Shown piece after piece: positions 63,061 to 64,000 of a stretch of 64,000 nt of DNA. Under the pieces are notes generated by a model. The model saw only the letters and a program-made list of their open reading frames with translations, had not been told where the DNA came from and searched no databases. Every line of letters starts with the position of its first letter. Position 1 is the stretch's first letter. This DNA comes from SG8-40 sp963792855 (GTDB lineage Bacteria > Pseudomonadota > Gammaproteobacteria > Burkholderiales > Eutrophovitaceae), in NCBI GenBank assembly GCA_963792855.1, contig CAWBXZ010000013.1, positions 124,001 through 188,000 on the forward strand. Reading direction: 5' to 3'. Both the position numbers and the translations under genes were made by a program.

Positions 63061-63319
63061 CGTGTGAGCGCACCATACTGAAAAAGACCTCGCCGCAAAC
63101 CGGCATCTCCTGCAACGCGCCACGCGGCTGCGGGCGGCTCGCCATCTCAGTCACGCGGCCGGACCGGTGCCCGGAAGGTTCCGCCGGCGACATTGGAGGC
63201 AGAATGAAGACCCGCAGACCGCCGCACGCGCCAATCCAACACCGAAAAAGCTGCGCGGGCGTACAGTTGTTCGTCGAAAAACAACTTGCCTGTAGATTAC
63301 CCGCAATACCTGCCAGCCG

Positions 63320-63523
63320 CTACTGCGCCGTCTTGCTTCCCCTCGTGCTCAAGCCAAGAATCCTGTAAAGAGGACAGAAATTGATGATGGCGGTCGCGAT
63401 AAGGACGACGCCAATCAAACCCAGCCAGCGGGCGCCACCTTCCAATACGAAAAACAGACTGACCAGCGCAAGTCCAACGATAATCCGGATCACCCGGTCG
63501 GCGCTTCCCACATTCGGGTTCAT
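63320..63523 (-). CDS. DUF2892 small inner-membrane protein
   Basis: 67 aa beginning NPNVGSADRVIRIIVGLALV, the conserved DUF2892 N-terminus, then two helices and NFCPLYRILGLST. ATG 63523 follows AAAGGAAA. It lies behind a TTGAC-N4-GTCAA site (63599-63612), so it is probably under a Crp/Fnr family regulator. The function of this family is unknown. Confidence 0.88.
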   Translation of the reverse strand: MNPNVGSADRVIRIIVGLALVSLFFVLEGGARWLGLIGVVLIATAIINFCPLYRILGLSTRGSKTAQ

Positions 63524-63598
63524 TCGATTTCCTTTCAGCAAAGTTATTGCGAATCTACCAACAACAAAATACAGTCTATTGGTCCCACCCCGTTCACG

Positions 63599-63612
63599 TT
63601 TGACATGCGTCA
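63599..63612. promoter_or_regulatory. Crp/Fnr-family site TTGAC-N4-GTCAA upstream of the DUF2892 gene
   Basis: TTGAC-ATGC-GTCAA is a perfect inverted repeat with the FNR-family spacing, with GC changed at the fifth position as in Dnr/NnrR-type sites. On the minus strand a -10-like TAGACT lies 30 bases past its centre, so a class II promoter is possible. Confidence 0.6.
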
Positions 63613-63700
63613 AGACAATCTGCGCACGTCACGTCCGCTGCCCTGGCGCGGAACCCGGCACAGTGCCATTGATGAGCACCGCTACGTCGGACTGCGGCGG

Positions 63701-64000
63701 CTACCCTTGTTGCCGGATTGCCTTGCGCAACCTGATCAGTAACGCGACATTCAGACAGGCAAGACCCAGCGCCGCCAGGAAATGCAAGCGTCCCCAGAAG
63801 ACGGTGTCGCGCACGAGGCTATTGACGGCTGCCACTTGATCACTGACATGGTCGTACAGGACCATTGCAATCTCACGCAAGCCCTCGATGTTGCCACCTT
63901 CCCGTATGGCCGCCGCAACGGCTTCAGGTGGCGGCGTCATGACGCGCAATTGCGGAAAAAGCCGAACGTCCGCGAACAGGAACGCGGCAACGAACGAGGC
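63701..64000 (-). CDS. membrane protein, C-terminal part (runs off the right edge)
   Basis: At least 99 residues of an open frame continuing beyond the window. It ends in a membrane helix (LHFLAALGLACLNVALLIRL) with a short basic tail. Before this are an extra hydrophobic segment at the window edge (ASFVAAFLFADV) and a soluble stretch with AIREGGNIEGLREIAMVLYD. I recognise no family from this fragment. Confidence 0.6.
   Translation of the reverse strand, partial: ASFVAAFLFADVRLFPQLRVMTPPPEAVAAAIREGGNIEGLREIAMVLYDHVSDQVAAVNSLVRDTVFWGRLHFLAALGLACLNVALLIRLRKAIRQQG

Noticed and set aside
63266..63285. Inverted repeat GTTGTT-N8-AACAAC between ccoI and DUF2892
   Set aside because: Weak AT-rich stem with no U-tract on the relevant strand; not credible as a terminator or operator.

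Overview
The window looks like a chromosomal segment of a GC-rich proteobacterium, most likely a betaproteobacterium (less likely gamma). Evidence: the block rpsF-priB-rpsR-rplI-dnaB (PriB is a beta/gamma protein), a FimV-like pilus hub, Cys-type SelD with SelU, and the cytochrome cbb3 / FNR / HemN gene set. The organism is a facultative respirer. It carries a microaerobic cbb3 oxidase, a membrane nitrate reductase with two nitrate transporters and NarXL, sulfide:quinone oxidoreductase, carbonic anhydrase and a large copper-handling locus. I see no CRISPR array, prophage, transposase, rRNA or convincing tRNA.

Layout. 0-6.6 kb: selenium genes (selD, selU), an ArnD-like protein coupled to a peroxiredoxin, PhoH, and a fimV-like gene broken by one base. 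6.6-10 kb: dnaB and the rpsF operon, with a clear sigma70 promoter and a terminator. 10-13.6 kb: a TauE/SafE-like protein and hemN, divergent from fnr, then a DUF2892 protein. 13.7-19.8 kb: an operon of membrane-fusion protein, sulfide:quinone oxidoreductase, small exported protein and RND pump, behind an FNR-like site. 19.8-25.8 kb: ccoNOQPGH plus a small membrane protein, with a perfect FNR box, and a divergent flavoprotein. 26.4-38.3 kb: narK1-narK2-narGHJI-parvulin-carbonic anhydrase and two membrane proteins, probably one long operon; narK2 is frameshifted. 38.6-39.6 kb: two small genes. 39.6-48.4 kb: copper two-component system, palindromic operator, DUF411 protein, multicopper oxidase CopA, CopB (C-terminal frameshift), Met-rich protein and copper P-type ATPase. 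48.4-52.5 kb: narL, narX and a porin. 52.6-60.2 kb: a mixed group (CADD-like diiron protein, GGDEF/EAL protein, PQQ-propeller-like protein, DsrE protein, bicupin, Tat-exported M23 peptidase). 60.2-63.6 kb: ccoS and ccoI, then a DUF2892 protein with a TTGAC-N4-GTCAA site. A membrane protein runs off the right edge.

How it fits together. FNR-type sites lie in front of fnr, ccoN, the SQR-RND operon and the DUF2892 gene, so oxygen (and perhaps nitric oxide) probably coordinates the window. Copper handling serves cbb3 assembly (CcoI, TauE-like protein, CcoG) and detoxification (cop locus). Genes that usually form one block (ccoNOQP-ccoGHIS-tauE-hemN-fnr) are here split into three parts, with sulfide, nitrate and copper modules between them.

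The least explained parts are the SQR-RND operon with its small exported protein, the ArnD-like protein that has lost its metal-binding histidines, and the 52.6-60.2 kb group. Three separate genes (fimV, narK2, copB) are each restored to a normal family sequence by a single-base change. That pattern suggests base-level errors in this assembly or recent decay.
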